From: Ruminococcus sp.
GTDB taxonomy: Bacteria; Bacillota; Clostridia; Oscillospirales; Ruminococcaceae
Length of the DNA: 17,115 bases
NCBI RefSeq assembly: GCF_019417665.1
Contig: NZ_DXUU01000015.1
Span: 39,642-56,756, forward strand
Direction of reading: 5' to 3'
Of the stretch, positions 1 to 5,924 are shown piece by piece. Under the pieces are notes generated by a model, which saw nothing but the letters and a program-made list of their open reading frames with translations, had not been told where the DNA came from and ran no database searches. Position 1 is the stretch's first letter. Every line of letters begins with the position of its first letter. The position numbers and the translations under genes are program-made.

Positions 1-12
1 ACGGGAATTTGC

Positions 13-31
13 GGGCGAACGCAGTTCGCCC
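13..31. repeat. REP-like GC-rich hairpin
   Basis: A perfect 8-bp stem (GGGCGAAC at 13-20, GTTCGCCC at 24-31) closes a 3-base loop, and CTACA follows. It lies just downstream of the RHH gene, which is read from the other strand. There is no T-tract, so it is not a typical intrinsic terminator. Short GGGCGAAC hairpins of this kind are, from memory, dispersed intergenic repeats in gut Clostridia. The window edge may cut a larger element. Confidence 0.55.
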
Positions 32-56
32 CTACATTTTCACGGCAAGAAAAACA

Positions 57-248
57 TTATTCCAAAGACAGATCTTCTTCAGTCAGCATGATTTCGCCGT
101 TTTCTGCTTCGTAACGATATATTTCTTTTTTAATGAGTGTTTCAACCATGTTTGTCATGGAACGATTCTCAATTTCTGCAATTTTCTTGATTTTCGCATG
201 ATCTTCCGGCTTTAACCGAAGTGTAAACTGCGTTCTTATGGTTGCCAT
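57..248 (-). CDS. Small ribbon-helix-helix (Arc/CopG-like) DNA-binding protein
   Basis: Encodes 63 aa starting MATIRTQFTLRL. The pattern is an N-terminal beta strand (residues 3-11, RTQFTLRL) followed by two helices (about 14-26 and 31-44, with RSMTNMVETLI between and into the second). This fits the RHH fold of Arc/MetJ/CopG regulators and of antitoxins, which bind palindromic operators as dimers through the strand. The ATG at 248 was chosen over the in-frame ATG at 257 because AAGGGG lies 8-10 bases upstream of it. No toxin gene is visible beside it; a partner could lie beyond the left edge, or it may be a lone regulator. Three TGATATCA palindromes in its upstream region are candidate operators. 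Family assignment is from the sequence pattern; regulatory role is inference. Confidence 0.7.
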   Translation of the reverse strand: MATIRTQFTLRLKPEDHAKIKKIAEIENRSMTNMVETLIKKEIYRYEAENGEIMLTEEDLSLE

Positions 249-278
249 AATGCACACCCCTTCATGTTGATAACCTTA

Positions 279-403
279 TGATATCACATCAACCTGAAAT
301 TATATACCACCTTTTATACACCTATTAGATTTATTATTGATACCACATTGATATCATGATATAATACATATTATAAAATTTATCTGAAATCGGAGTGATA
401 TCA
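279..403. promoter_or_regulatory. Three TGATATCA palindromes, candidate RHH operators
   Basis: The self-complementary octamer TGATATCA occurs at 279-286, 349-356 and 396-403, with partial copies TGATACCA at 338-345 and TGATATAA beginning at 357. The first lies just after a TATAAT-like -10 on the minus strand (complement of 299-304), so it would cover the start of the RHH gene transcript. The second lies between the -35 and -10 of the plus-strand promoter at 337-365. The third overlaps the start codon of the small plus-strand gene. Repeated palindromes around a divergent RHH gene suggest autoregulation and control of the neighbour; this is inference. Confidence 0.5.
337..365 (+). promoter_or_regulatory. 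Sigma-A-type promoter, TTGATA-17-TATAAT
   Basis: TTGATA (337-342) and a consensus TATAAT (360-365) are separated by exactly 17 bases. It would drive the small broken gene starting at 403. The spacer carries the second TGATATCA palindrome. Confidence 0.65.
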
Positions 404-581
404 TGTTAACACCACAAGAAGCAATTCAGCAGGTCGCCCGGAAAAACGGCGTTACACCGGAAGAGGTGCGCCGAGAGATCGAACTGGCGCTGTCCGAGGG
501 AATGCGCAGCCTTGACCCCAGAGTCCAGGCATTCCGACGGTGGAAGAGGTAGTGCAATTTTTGGCGGAATCTGCGACATAA
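403..581 (+). pseudogene. Broken small Spo0A C-terminal-like (helical) protein gene
   Basis: The ATG at 403 opens a 49-codon frame ending at 552. It reads MLTPQEAIQQVARKNGVTPE at the N-terminus and ...SLDPRVQAF near residue 44, then a short out-of-frame tail RRWKR. The adjacent frame from 534 continues PTVEEVVQFLAESAT and stops at 581, which looks like the family's normal C-terminus. I recognise a class of small Clostridia proteins, often labelled Spo0A C-terminal-like, in which a VxxVAxxNGVTPEEVRREI start, a DPxVQAF centre and a PTxEEVxxxLA end lie in one frame. Here a short central stretch seems deleted, shifting the frame. The gene keeps a GGAG-like ribosome binding site and a good promoter. 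Family identity is from memory of such proteins; the frame break is seen directly. Confidence 0.6.
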
Positions 582-601
582 AAAATCTTTTCGGTAAAAT
601 A

Positions 602-630
602 TTGACTTTCCCCCTGGAATTCGATACAAT
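602..630 (+). promoter_or_regulatory. Promoter of pfp, TTGACT-17-TACAAT
   Basis: TTGACT (602-607) and TACAAT (625-630) have a 17-base spacer. Transcription would start near 637, leaving a leader of about 170 bases before the pfp start codon, unusually long and rich in hairpins. Confidence 0.7.
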
Positions 631-635
631 AGTAA

Positions 636-747
636 AGGCAATACTACACAAAGCCGTCAGGCGTTCTTTTTGTAGTGCTGCCTAAAGTAGATGTGATCAT
701 ATTCCGCCAGGCGGAAAAGAGAATCGTGCAGGGCAGAAAAGCTGCAC
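636..747 (+). ncRNA. Structured 5' leader of pfp (three hairpins)
   Basis: Three stem-loops are visible. The first is a long imperfect stem at 636-683: AGGCA/TGCCT, ACTACA/TGTAGT, AAAG/CTTT and GCC/GGC around a GTCA loop. The second is TTCCG/CGGAA at 702-716 with a CCAGG loop. The third is GTGCAG/CTGCAC at 726-747 with a 10-base loop. No run of T follows, so a transcription attenuator is not obvious. I do not recognise a known riboswitch class. The first hairpin is related in sequence to an element just downstream of pfp (2023-2094), so it may be a repeated element rather than a pfp-specific regulator. Confidence 0.4.
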
Positions 748-807
748 CTGCTGCGGTTTGTGATGTCCGATCGGTGCGAATGTGTCGAAAACAAAGGAGA
801 ATGTTGT

Positions 808-2022
808 ATGAATATTGCTGTTGCCCAGTCCGGCGGTCCTACGTGTGCTATCAATGCGTCCTTGGTGGGTGTGTTCCGGGAATCCCTGAAAGAACCGACC
901 ATTGACGCCATTTTTGGCTCTGTCAACGGTGTAGAAGGCATCATCCGGGATCATCTCATTGACTTGAAAACAATGATCTGTTCCAATGATGATATGGAAC
1001 TGCTGCGCCAGACGCCGTCCACAGTGCTCGGCTCTTGCCGGTACAAGCTCCCCGACTGGCACGAGGACGAAAGCGTCTACCAGCAGATCGTCAGCTGCCT
1101 GAAACGCCGTAAGATCGGGGCTTTTTTCTATATCGGCGGCAACGATTCCATGGATACTGTCCAGAAGCTTTCGGCATATTTTGAGGAGATCGGGCTGGAT
1201 GTGAAAGTTATTGGCATCCCCAAAACCATTGATAATGACCTGTGCATTACTGACCATACCCCAGGCTTTGGCTCTGCGGCAAAATATGTCGCCACTACCA
1301 TGCAGGAGATCATCCGGGATAGTTCTGTGTACAGCATTCCCTCTGTGACCATCGTGGAAGTCATGGGACGCCACGCCGGCTGGCTGACAGCTTCCAGCGC
1401 CGTGCTCCACGCTTTCGGCGAACCTGCACCCCATCTGGTCTATGTGCCGGAAGCCCATTTTTCCGCAGAACGGTTTCTCCAGGATGTGGAACAGGAAATG
1501 GCGAAGCACAAGGCAGTGATCGTGGCAGTTTCAGAGGGTGTTGAAGTTCCCGATGGTGTCCAGTCCGGCATGGTGGACAACTTCGGGCATAAATATCTTT
1601 CCGGTATTGGCAAGTATCTGGAACAGCTGGTACGGGAAAAAATCGGCTGCAAGGTGCGTTCCATTGAGCTGAATGTTATGCAGCGCTGTTCCTCCCACTT
1701 GTGTTCCAAAACAGATATTGACGAGGCGGAACAGATCGCCGCAGCCGGCGTGCAGTGCGCACTCCGGGGCGAGACCGGCAGGGTCATGGTATTCCGCCGG
1801 ATTCATGATATGCCTTATACCGTGGTGACAGAGCCTGCGGATGCATCGCAGATCGCAAATCGGGAGAAATTCCTGCCCAGAGAGTTCCTGACGCCTGCTG
1901 GGAATAACATTAGCGATGCTGCCATGGCATATTTTTTGCCCCTGATCCAGGGCGAACTGAACCTGGTCATGCGCAGCGGCATTCCGGCGCATTTTACGAT
2001 TAAAGAATCGGTTTTGAAATAA
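808..2022 (+). CDS. pfp: Pyrophosphate-dependent 6-phosphofructokinase
   Basis: Encodes 404 aa. The enzyme phosphorylates fructose 6-phosphate reversibly using diphosphate, in cytoplasmic glycolysis and gluconeogenesis. Visible motifs: N-terminal QSGGPT (8-12), GSVNGVEGI (37-45), GGNDS (110-114), PKTIDND (138-144), PGFGSAAKY (152-160) and MGRHAGW (186-192). PKTIDND with lysine, and aspartate as the fourth residue of GGNDS, mark the diphosphate-using type; ATP enzymes usually have PGTIDND and GGDGS. The third residue is Asn where Asp is most common. The start at 808 was preferred over an in-frame ATG at 760 because AAAGGAG lies 9-10 bases upstream of it and MNIAVAQSGGPT is a normal N-terminus. 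Length is usual for the roughly 400-aa clade. It is separate from the arg genes and has its own promoter. Confidence 0.93.
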   Translation: MNIAVAQSGGPTCAINASLVGVFRESLKEPTIDAIFGSVNGVEGIIRDHLIDLKTMICSNDDMELLRQTPSTVLGSCRYKLPDWHEDESVYQQIVSCLKRRKIGAFFYIGGNDSMDTVQKLSAYFEEIGLDVKVIGIPKTIDNDLCITDHTPGFGSAAKYVATTMQEIIRDSSVYSIPSVTIVEVMGRHAGWLTASSAVLHAFGEPAPHLVYVPEAHFSAERFLQDVEQEMAKHKAVIVAVSEGVEVPDGVQSGMVDNFGHKYLSGIGKYLEQLVREKIGCKVRSIELNVMQRCSSHLCSKTDIDEAEQIAAAGVQCALRGETGRVMVFRRIHDMPYTVVTEPADASQIANREKFLPREFLTPAGNNISDAAMAYFLPLIQGELNLVMRSGIPAHFTIKESVLK

Positions 2023-2094
2023 GGGCAGCACTGCACAAAGCGTGCCGCTGGCAGAGAACCGCATTTTTATGAATGATGCGTTGTGCAATATTCA
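2023..2094 (+). repeat. Hairpin element downstream of pfp, related to the pfp leader hairpin
   Basis: TGCACAA (2032-2038) pairs with TTGTGCA (2081-2087). Two smaller stems sit inside: TGCC/GGCA at 2043-2053 and CGCAT/ATGCG at 2060-2080, giving a three-way-junction shape. The 5' arm GGGCAGCACTGCACAAAG (2023-2040) matches the 5' arm of the leader hairpin (636-653) at 14 of 18 positions, all differences being transitions. Its reverse complement matches the leader hairpin's 3' arm (666-683) at 15 of 18. It begins directly after the pfp stop codon. No T-tract follows, so it may be a repeat or an mRNA 3'-end structure. Confidence 0.5.
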
Positions 2095-2139
2095 TTTCTA
2101 TTGCATAATATGCGATAAATATGCAGAAAAGAAAAAAAT

Positions 2140-2157
2140 TCCGTATAATTATGCAAA
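2140..2157. promoter_or_regulatory. Candidate ArgR operator (ARG box) upstream of argG
   Basis: Written against the ArgR pattern TNTGNATWWWWATNCANA, the 18 bases at 2140-2157 (TCCGTATAATTATGCAAA) agree at every specified position but one. It ends 5 bases before the argG -35 box. Additional half-sites of the form ATNCANA lie at 2121-2127 and 2235-2241, on either side. ArgR repressing arg operons with arginine as co-repressor is well established in Bacillota; the gene for ArgR is not in this window. Confidence 0.6.
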
Positions 2158-2162
2158 AATGC

Positions 2163-2190
2163 TTGACAATGCCGGAAAAAGGTGTATAAT
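2163..2190 (+). promoter_or_regulatory. argG promoter, TTGACA-16-TATAAT
   Basis: Both hexamers are perfect consensus (2163-2168 and 2185-2190) with a 16-base spacer. Transcription should start near 2197, giving a leader of about 73 bases. The leader holds a 7-bp inverted repeat, CATTTGC (2203-2209) and GCAAATG (2249-2255), whose 3' arm touches the GGAGG ribosome binding site at 2255-2259. Confidence 0.8.
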
Positions 2191-2269
2191 AAGAGTCAAG
2201 AGCATTTGCAGTGGGCGACACGCTGCTTGAAAATATGCACAATTTAACGCAAATGGAGGATATTACGTC

Positions 2270-3499
2270 ATGGCAAAAAAAGATATTAAAAAGGTTGTTC
2301 TGGCATATTCCGGCGGTCTGGATACATCAATTATTATTCCGTGGCTGAAGGAAAACTACAACAACTGCGAGGTTATCGCAGTTTCTGCTGACGTGGGTCA
2401 GGGTACAGAGCTGGACGGTCTGGAAGAAAAGGCAATCAAGACCGGCGCATCCAAGCTCATTATTCTGGATCTGAAGAAGGTATTCGTAGAAGATTACATT
2501 TTCCCCACAGTACAGGCTGGTGCGGTTTACGAGAACCGTTATCTGCTGGGTACATCTTTTGCACGTCCGATCATCGGTAAGGAACTGGCAAGAATTGCTC
2601 TGGAAGAGGGCGCAGATGCCATCTGCCACGGCGCAACCGGTAAGGGCAATGACCAGGTTCGTTTTGAACTGGCAATCAAGGCATATGCACCGGATATGGC
2701 AATTATCGCACCGTGGAGAGAATGGGATATCAAGAGCCGTGACGAAGAGATCGACTACGCAGAAGCACACAACATTCCGCTGAAGATCAACCGTGAAACA
2801 AACTATTCTAAGGACAAGAACCTGTGGCATCTGTCTCATGAGGGTCTGGATCTGGAAGATCCGGCAAACGAGCCGCAGTATGAGAAGGAAGGCTTCCTGG
2901 AACTGGGCGTATCTCCGATTCAGGCACCGGACAAGCCGACCTATGTGACCATTCACTTTGAAAAGGGTATCCCGACTGCCATTGACGGCAAGGAAATGGG
3001 CGCTGTTGAGATCGTAGAGACACTGAACAAGCTGGGCGGCGAGAATGGTATTGGTCTGGCTGATCTGGTAGAGAATCGTCTGGTGGGCATGAAATCCAGA
3101 GGCGTTTATGAGACGCCGGGCGGCGCTATCCTGTACCATGCACACGATGTACTGGAGACCATTACACTGGACAAGGAGACCGCACGCACCAAGCAGTATC
3201 TGAGCATCAAGTTTGCAGATATCGTTTACAACGGTCAGTGGTATACACCGCTGCGTGAGGCACTGTCTGCATTTGTGACTGAGACACAGAAGACTGTGAC
3301 TGGTGATGTAAAGCTGAAGCTGTACAAGGGCAATATCATCAATGCCGGCGTTACTTCTCCGTATACGCTGTATGATGAAGAGGTTGCTACTTTTGATGCA
3401 GAAGAGGTTTACAACCAGAAGGATGCAGAGGGCTTCATCAACCTGTTCGGCCTGCCGATCCACGTGAAGGCAAAGCTGGATCAGAAGCGCAGCAAGTAA
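2270..3499 (+). CDS. argG: Argininosuccinate synthase
   Basis: Encodes 409 aa, close to the family norm of about 400. It joins citrulline and aspartate using ATP to give argininosuccinate, the penultimate step to arginine, in the cytoplasm. The P-loop-like AYSGGLDTS (12-20) of the N-type ATP pyrophosphatase fold and the signature HGATGKGNDQVRFE (120-133) are intact. GGAGG at 2255-2259 lies 10 bases before the ATG. It is the first arg gene, with its own consensus promoter and a candidate ArgR site upstream. A hairpin with seven T follows, so it may be largely monocistronic, separated from argH by about 840 bases of repeats. Confidence 0.97.
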   Translation: MAKKDIKKVVLAYSGGLDTSIIIPWLKENYNNCEVIAVSADVGQGTELDGLEEKAIKTGASKLIILDLKKVFVEDYIFPTVQAGAVYENRYLLGTSFARPIIGKELARIALEEGADAICHGATGKGNDQVRFELAIKAYAPDMAIIAPWREWDIKSRDEEIDYAEAHNIPLKINRETNYSKDKNLWHLSHEGLDLEDPANEPQYEKEGFLELGVSPIQAPDKPTYVTIHFEKGIPTAIDGKEMGAVEIVETLNKLGGENGIGLADLVENRLVGMKSRGVYETPGGAILYHAHDVLETITLDKETARTKQYLSIKFADIVYNGQWYTPLREALSAFVTETQKTVTGDVKLKLYKGNIINAGVTSPYTLYDEEVATFDAEEVYNQKDAEGFINLFGLPIHVKAKLDQKRSK

Positions 3500-3512
3500 G
3501 CGAAAAATAGAA

Positions 3513-3563
3513 TACCGGTACCCTCCGGTAGGAAGAGGCGGCTGTTACCGGTCGCCTTTTTTT
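3513..3563 (+). terminator. Intrinsic terminator after argG
   Basis: Tandem hairpins follow the stop codon. The first is TACCGG/CCGGTA (3513-3518, 3525-3530). The second has a 7-bp stem, AGGCGGC (3536-3542) with GTCGCCT (3551-3557) including one G-T pair, and runs directly into seven T (3557-3563). Confidence 0.85.
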
Positions 3564-3619
3564 ATTCTCAGAGGATAATCCCTGAATAGAGAAAGAATGT
3601 TTCTCACCCATTTTCAAAA

Positions 3620-3868
3620 AGGTTGCATGGCAATGAAGCTTTTTGATCCAGCAATTTCTCGAAAATGCTGGCGAGGTTCAGGGCGAGAAGCCCTGGTCGC
3701 CGCCCGCAGGCGGCGAAACACTCCGGCGCATCCTTTTGCGCCACGGAGAAAAGGGGTGAGAAAAGCGGCAGCTTTTCGAGGGGAAAGCGAACAAGACCGC
3801 TTTCCCCTGTGAAACCGTACAGGTAAAGCGAAATTTTGCAAACGTCCCGGTGGGACGTTTGCAGCGAA
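3620..3868 (+). repeat. R1a: multi-hairpin intergenic repeat, copy 1
   Basis: About 250 bases of consecutive stem-loops: CCAGCA/TGCTGG (3648-3671), CAGGGC/GCCCTG (3679-3695), GCCGCC/GGCGGC (3699-3714), a GGCGCA/TGCGCC hairpin, AAAAGC/GCTTTT, a 10-bp stem GGGGAAAGCG/CGCTTTCCCC (3780-3807) and a 12-bp stem TGCAAACGTCCC/GGGACGTTTGCA (3837-3863, loop GGT). Copies R1b (7664-7930) and R1c (10694-10945) have the same order and orientation. R1a and R1c differ at roughly 14 of about 230 positions by eye, mostly within the CAGGGC hairpin. An open frame of 71 codons crosses it (3597-3812), but I regard it as incidental. Confidence 0.85.
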
Positions 3869-3909
3869 ATACCGCACCGGCTAACATGGAATAACACAGC
3901 ATGGAGTCC

Positions 3910-4211
3910 TGGTATTCTGAATTTTACTTTGCAAAAGCGGTTCGGCGAAATGCGCTCGTTTTACTCGCTGTTCGCCTGGGTTTGCGCAAAGCCGGTTTTG
4001 ACTTTTTCTGTACCCTTTTCCGTGTGATTCTGGGTATGTCTTGGAAAAATGACTTTCCTCTATTTGCTGCGGCTTTGCGCTTTGCTGTTCTGGATTTTAC
4101 TGGAGTGAAACCGTACGCTGCGAGACGTTGTCTCGCGCTCTACTTCCTTTTTTCTTTACTAAAAAGAAAAAAGGAAGCGAAAAAAGAAAAGAAAGCTCGC
4201 TTCGCTCGATG
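3910..4211 (+). repeat. R2a: intergenic repeat with 15-bp hairpin, copy 1
   Basis: Homologous to 11390-11648 (R2b). Shared landmarks in order are ACTTTGCAAAAGC, GGGTATGTCTTG, GCGGCTTTGCGCTTTGCT, a GCGAGAC/GTCTCGC hairpin (4120-4136) and a perfect 15-bp stem CTTCCTTTTTTCTTT (4143-4157) with AAAGAAAAAAGGAAG (4163-4177), ending GCTCGCTTCGCTCG. R2a is about 40 bases longer than R2b in its first third. The 15-bp T/A-rich hairpin could terminate transcription in either direction. Open frames through it (3901-4242) encode low-complexity Lys-rich sequence and look spurious. I see no convincing promoter for argH here. Confidence 0.8.
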
Positions 4212-4257
4212 GCGTATCAGTAAACGAGAATCCGGCATATAGGCGGTTTGCTCGCCG

Positions 4258-4311
4258 TTGCTAAAAAGAAAAAAGGAAACGAAAAAAGAAAAGAAAGCTC
4301 GCTTCGCTCGA
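4258..4311 (+). repeat. Tail-only extra copy of R2 directly upstream of argH
   Basis: Bases 4261-4310 match 4159-4208 at 49 of 50 positions: the A-rich arm of the R2 hairpin plus GCTCGCTTCGCTCG. The T-rich arm is missing, so this copy cannot form the 15-bp hairpin alone, though it could pair with the arm at 4143-4157 in place of the local partner. It ends 28 bases before the argH start codon. Confidence 0.8.
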
Positions 4312-4338
4312 AGAGGGCTTGTGAAAGGATATTATATT

Positions 4339-5715
4339 ATGGCACTTTGGGCAGGAAGATTTTCCAAAGAAATTGACGCTGGCGTGAATGCGTTCAACTC
4401 CTCTATCGCATTCGATGCCCGTATGTACCGCCACGACATCCAGGGCAGCATTGCCCACGCAACGATGCTGGGTGACTGCGGTATTATCACAAAAGAGGAC
4501 AGCGCAGCCATTATTGCTGGTCTGAAAGGCATTCTCGCCGACCTGGACAGCGGCGCACTGGAATTCGACCCTAACGCAGAGGATATCCACATGTTCGTGG
4601 AAGCCGAACTGACCAAACGCTGCGGCGATGTGGGAAAGCGCCTTCATACCTCTCGCTCTAGAAATGACCAGGTGGCTTTGGATCTGCGCCTATATCTCCG
4701 GGATGAGATCGCCGAGATCCGCAGCCTGGTACAGAAACTCTCCACCACGCTGGTCACTATGGCGCAGCAGCATACCGAAACCGTTCTGCCGGGGTATACC
4801 CATTTGCAGCGTGCCCAGCCCGTTACCTTTGCCCATCATTTGTTGGCATATGTGCAGATGTTTCTCCGTGACCTGGGCAGACTGGACGATACCGCAAAGC
4901 GTATGAACGAATGCCCTTTGGGCAGCGGCGCACTGGCTGGTACGACTTATCATATTGACCGGGAACAGACCGCATCCCTCTTGGGCTTCGATGCACCTAT
5001 GGCAAATAGTCTGGACGGCGTTTCCGACCGGGATTATTGCATTGAACTGGCAGATGTACTGTCCATAATCATGATGCACATGTCCCGTTTTTCCGAGGAA
5101 ATAATTTTGTGGTGCTCCTGGGAATTCAAGTTCATTGAGCTGGACGATGCCTTTGCCACAGGTTCGTCTATTATGCCCCAGAAGAAAAACCCGGATATCA
5201 CGGAGCTGATTCGCGGCAAGACTGCACGTGTCTATGGCGATCTGCAAACCCTGCTGACCATGATGAAGGGTCTGCCTCTGGCGTATAACAAGGACATGCA
5301 GGAGGATAAGGAAGCCATTTTCGACGCAGTGGATAACGTAAAGCTGTGCCTGGAGACCTTTATTCCTATGCTGGAAACCATGCGTGTCAATAAGGAAAAT
5401 ATGCGTGCCGCTGCGGCAAAGGGCTTCATCAATGCCACAGACTGCGCAGACTATCTGGTAAAGAAAGGAATGCCGTTCCGGGATGCCTATAAGATCTCCG
5501 GCACTCTGGTGGCGCAGTGTATTGCAGGGGGACTGACCCTGGAAACACTGCCTTTGGAAGAATACCAGAAAATGACACCGCTGTTTACGGAGGATGTCTA
5601 CGAAGCCCTTAGTCTGGAGACCTGCGTCAAGGGCAGAGTATCCCAGGGCGGTCCGTCTCCGGCAGCTGTAGCAGAACAGCTGAAGCTGGTAAAGTCCAAG
5701 CTGGGTATGGCATAA
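4339..5715 (+). CDS. argH: Argininosuccinate lyase
   Basis: Encodes 458 aa, the usual length. It splits argininosuccinate into arginine and fumarate, the last step of the pathway, as a homotetramer of the fumarase/aspartase superfamily. Visible: MALWAGRFSK start, TSRSRNDQVALDLRLY (104-119), PGYTHLQRAQP (151-161) and the superfamily signature GSSIMPQKKNP (275-285). An upstream in-frame ATG at 4258 would add 27 Lys-rich residues encoded by the R2 tail repeat; I reject it because AAAGGA at 4324-4329 sits 9 bases before the ATG at 4339 and the protein then starts like its family. It begins a tight run of genes to argC (1-base gap to the next gene). Confidence 0.97.
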   Translation: MALWAGRFSKEIDAGVNAFNSSIAFDARMYRHDIQGSIAHATMLGDCGIITKEDSAAIIAGLKGILADLDSGALEFDPNAEDIHMFVEAELTKRCGDVGKRLHTSRSRNDQVALDLRLYLRDEIAEIRSLVQKLSTTLVTMAQQHTETVLPGYTHLQRAQPVTFAHHLLAYVQMFLRDLGRLDDTAKRMNECPLGSGALAGTTYHIDREQTASLLGFDAPMANSLDGVSDRDYCIELADVLSIIMMHMSRFSEEIILWCSWEFKFIELDDAFATGSSIMPQKKNPDITELIRGKTARVYGDLQTLLTMMKGLPLAYNKDMQEDKEAIFDAVDNVKLCLETFIPMLETMRVNKENMRAAAAKGFINATDCADYLVKKGMPFRDAYKISGTLVAQCIAGGLTLETLPLEEYQKMTPLFTEDVYEALSLETCVKGRVSQGGPSPAAVAEQLKLVKSKLGMA

Positions 5716-5716
5716 G

Positions 5717-5899
5717 ATGAAAAAGCGGCAGATCAAATTTATTGTGGCATTGTGTGTCATTGCGGTGATGCTGTGGATTGTTGGCGAAATCGTGCTGGGA
5801 TTGGTGCTGGATCTGGGAATGACAGTTTCCCGGATCTGGGCGATCGCTGTTATCGTGCTGACCTGCGCATTCAGCCTGTGGAAATGCCCCAGAGAATAG
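5717..5899 (+). CDS. Small two-helix membrane protein
   Basis: Encodes 60 aa, not recognised. A basic N-terminus (MKKRQIK) precedes two hydrophobic segments, about residues 7-29 (FIVALCVIAVMLWIVGEI and on) and 38-55 (VSRIWAIAVIVLTCAF), ending in KCPRE. The ATG lies one base after the argH stop codon. No strong ribosome binding site is visible, so it probably depends on ribosomes finishing argH. The tight link to argH suggests co-expression, but gives no evidence of function. Confidence 0.65.
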   Translation: MKKRQIKFIVALCVIAVMLWIVGEIVLGLVLDLGMTVSRIWAIAVIVLTCAFSLWKCPRE

Positions 5900-5924
5900 G
5901 GCTATGTGAGAAAGGATAAAGAGA

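Noticed and set aside
636..747. Known riboswitch, T-box or 6S RNA in the pfp leader
   Set aside because: No conserved T-box, ZTP-type or other riboswitch core could be recognised, and there is no large 6S-like open bubble.
697..1509. Long minus-strand open frame opposite pfp, and similar long antisense frames opposite argG, argH, argB and argD
   Set aside because: They mirror the codon pattern of clear plus-strand genes, have Cys/His-rich random composition and no recognisable motif.
2023..2094. Hairpin after pfp as an intrinsic terminator
   Set aside because: The closing stem is followed by mixed sequence (ATATTCATTTC) rather than a T run.
3597..3812. 71-codon open frame inside R1a, with a similar frame in R1c (10740-10955 and MKLFDP... 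at about 10708)
   Set aside because: The frames follow from near-identical repeats made of hairpins; residues are Arg/Lys-rich and low complexity, there is no ribosome binding site, and in R1b the frame shifts at its end.
3998..4029. TTGACT followed by TGTGAT as a possible argH promoter
   Set aside because: The spacer would be 19 bases, the -10 is poor, and the sequence is not kept in R2b.
3901..4242. 113-codon open frame in R2a and an 82-codon frame in R2b
   Set aside because: They share only the repeat-encoded segment ending in Lys/Arg-rich sequence from the A-rich hairpin arm, diverge elsewhere, and lack ribosome binding sites.
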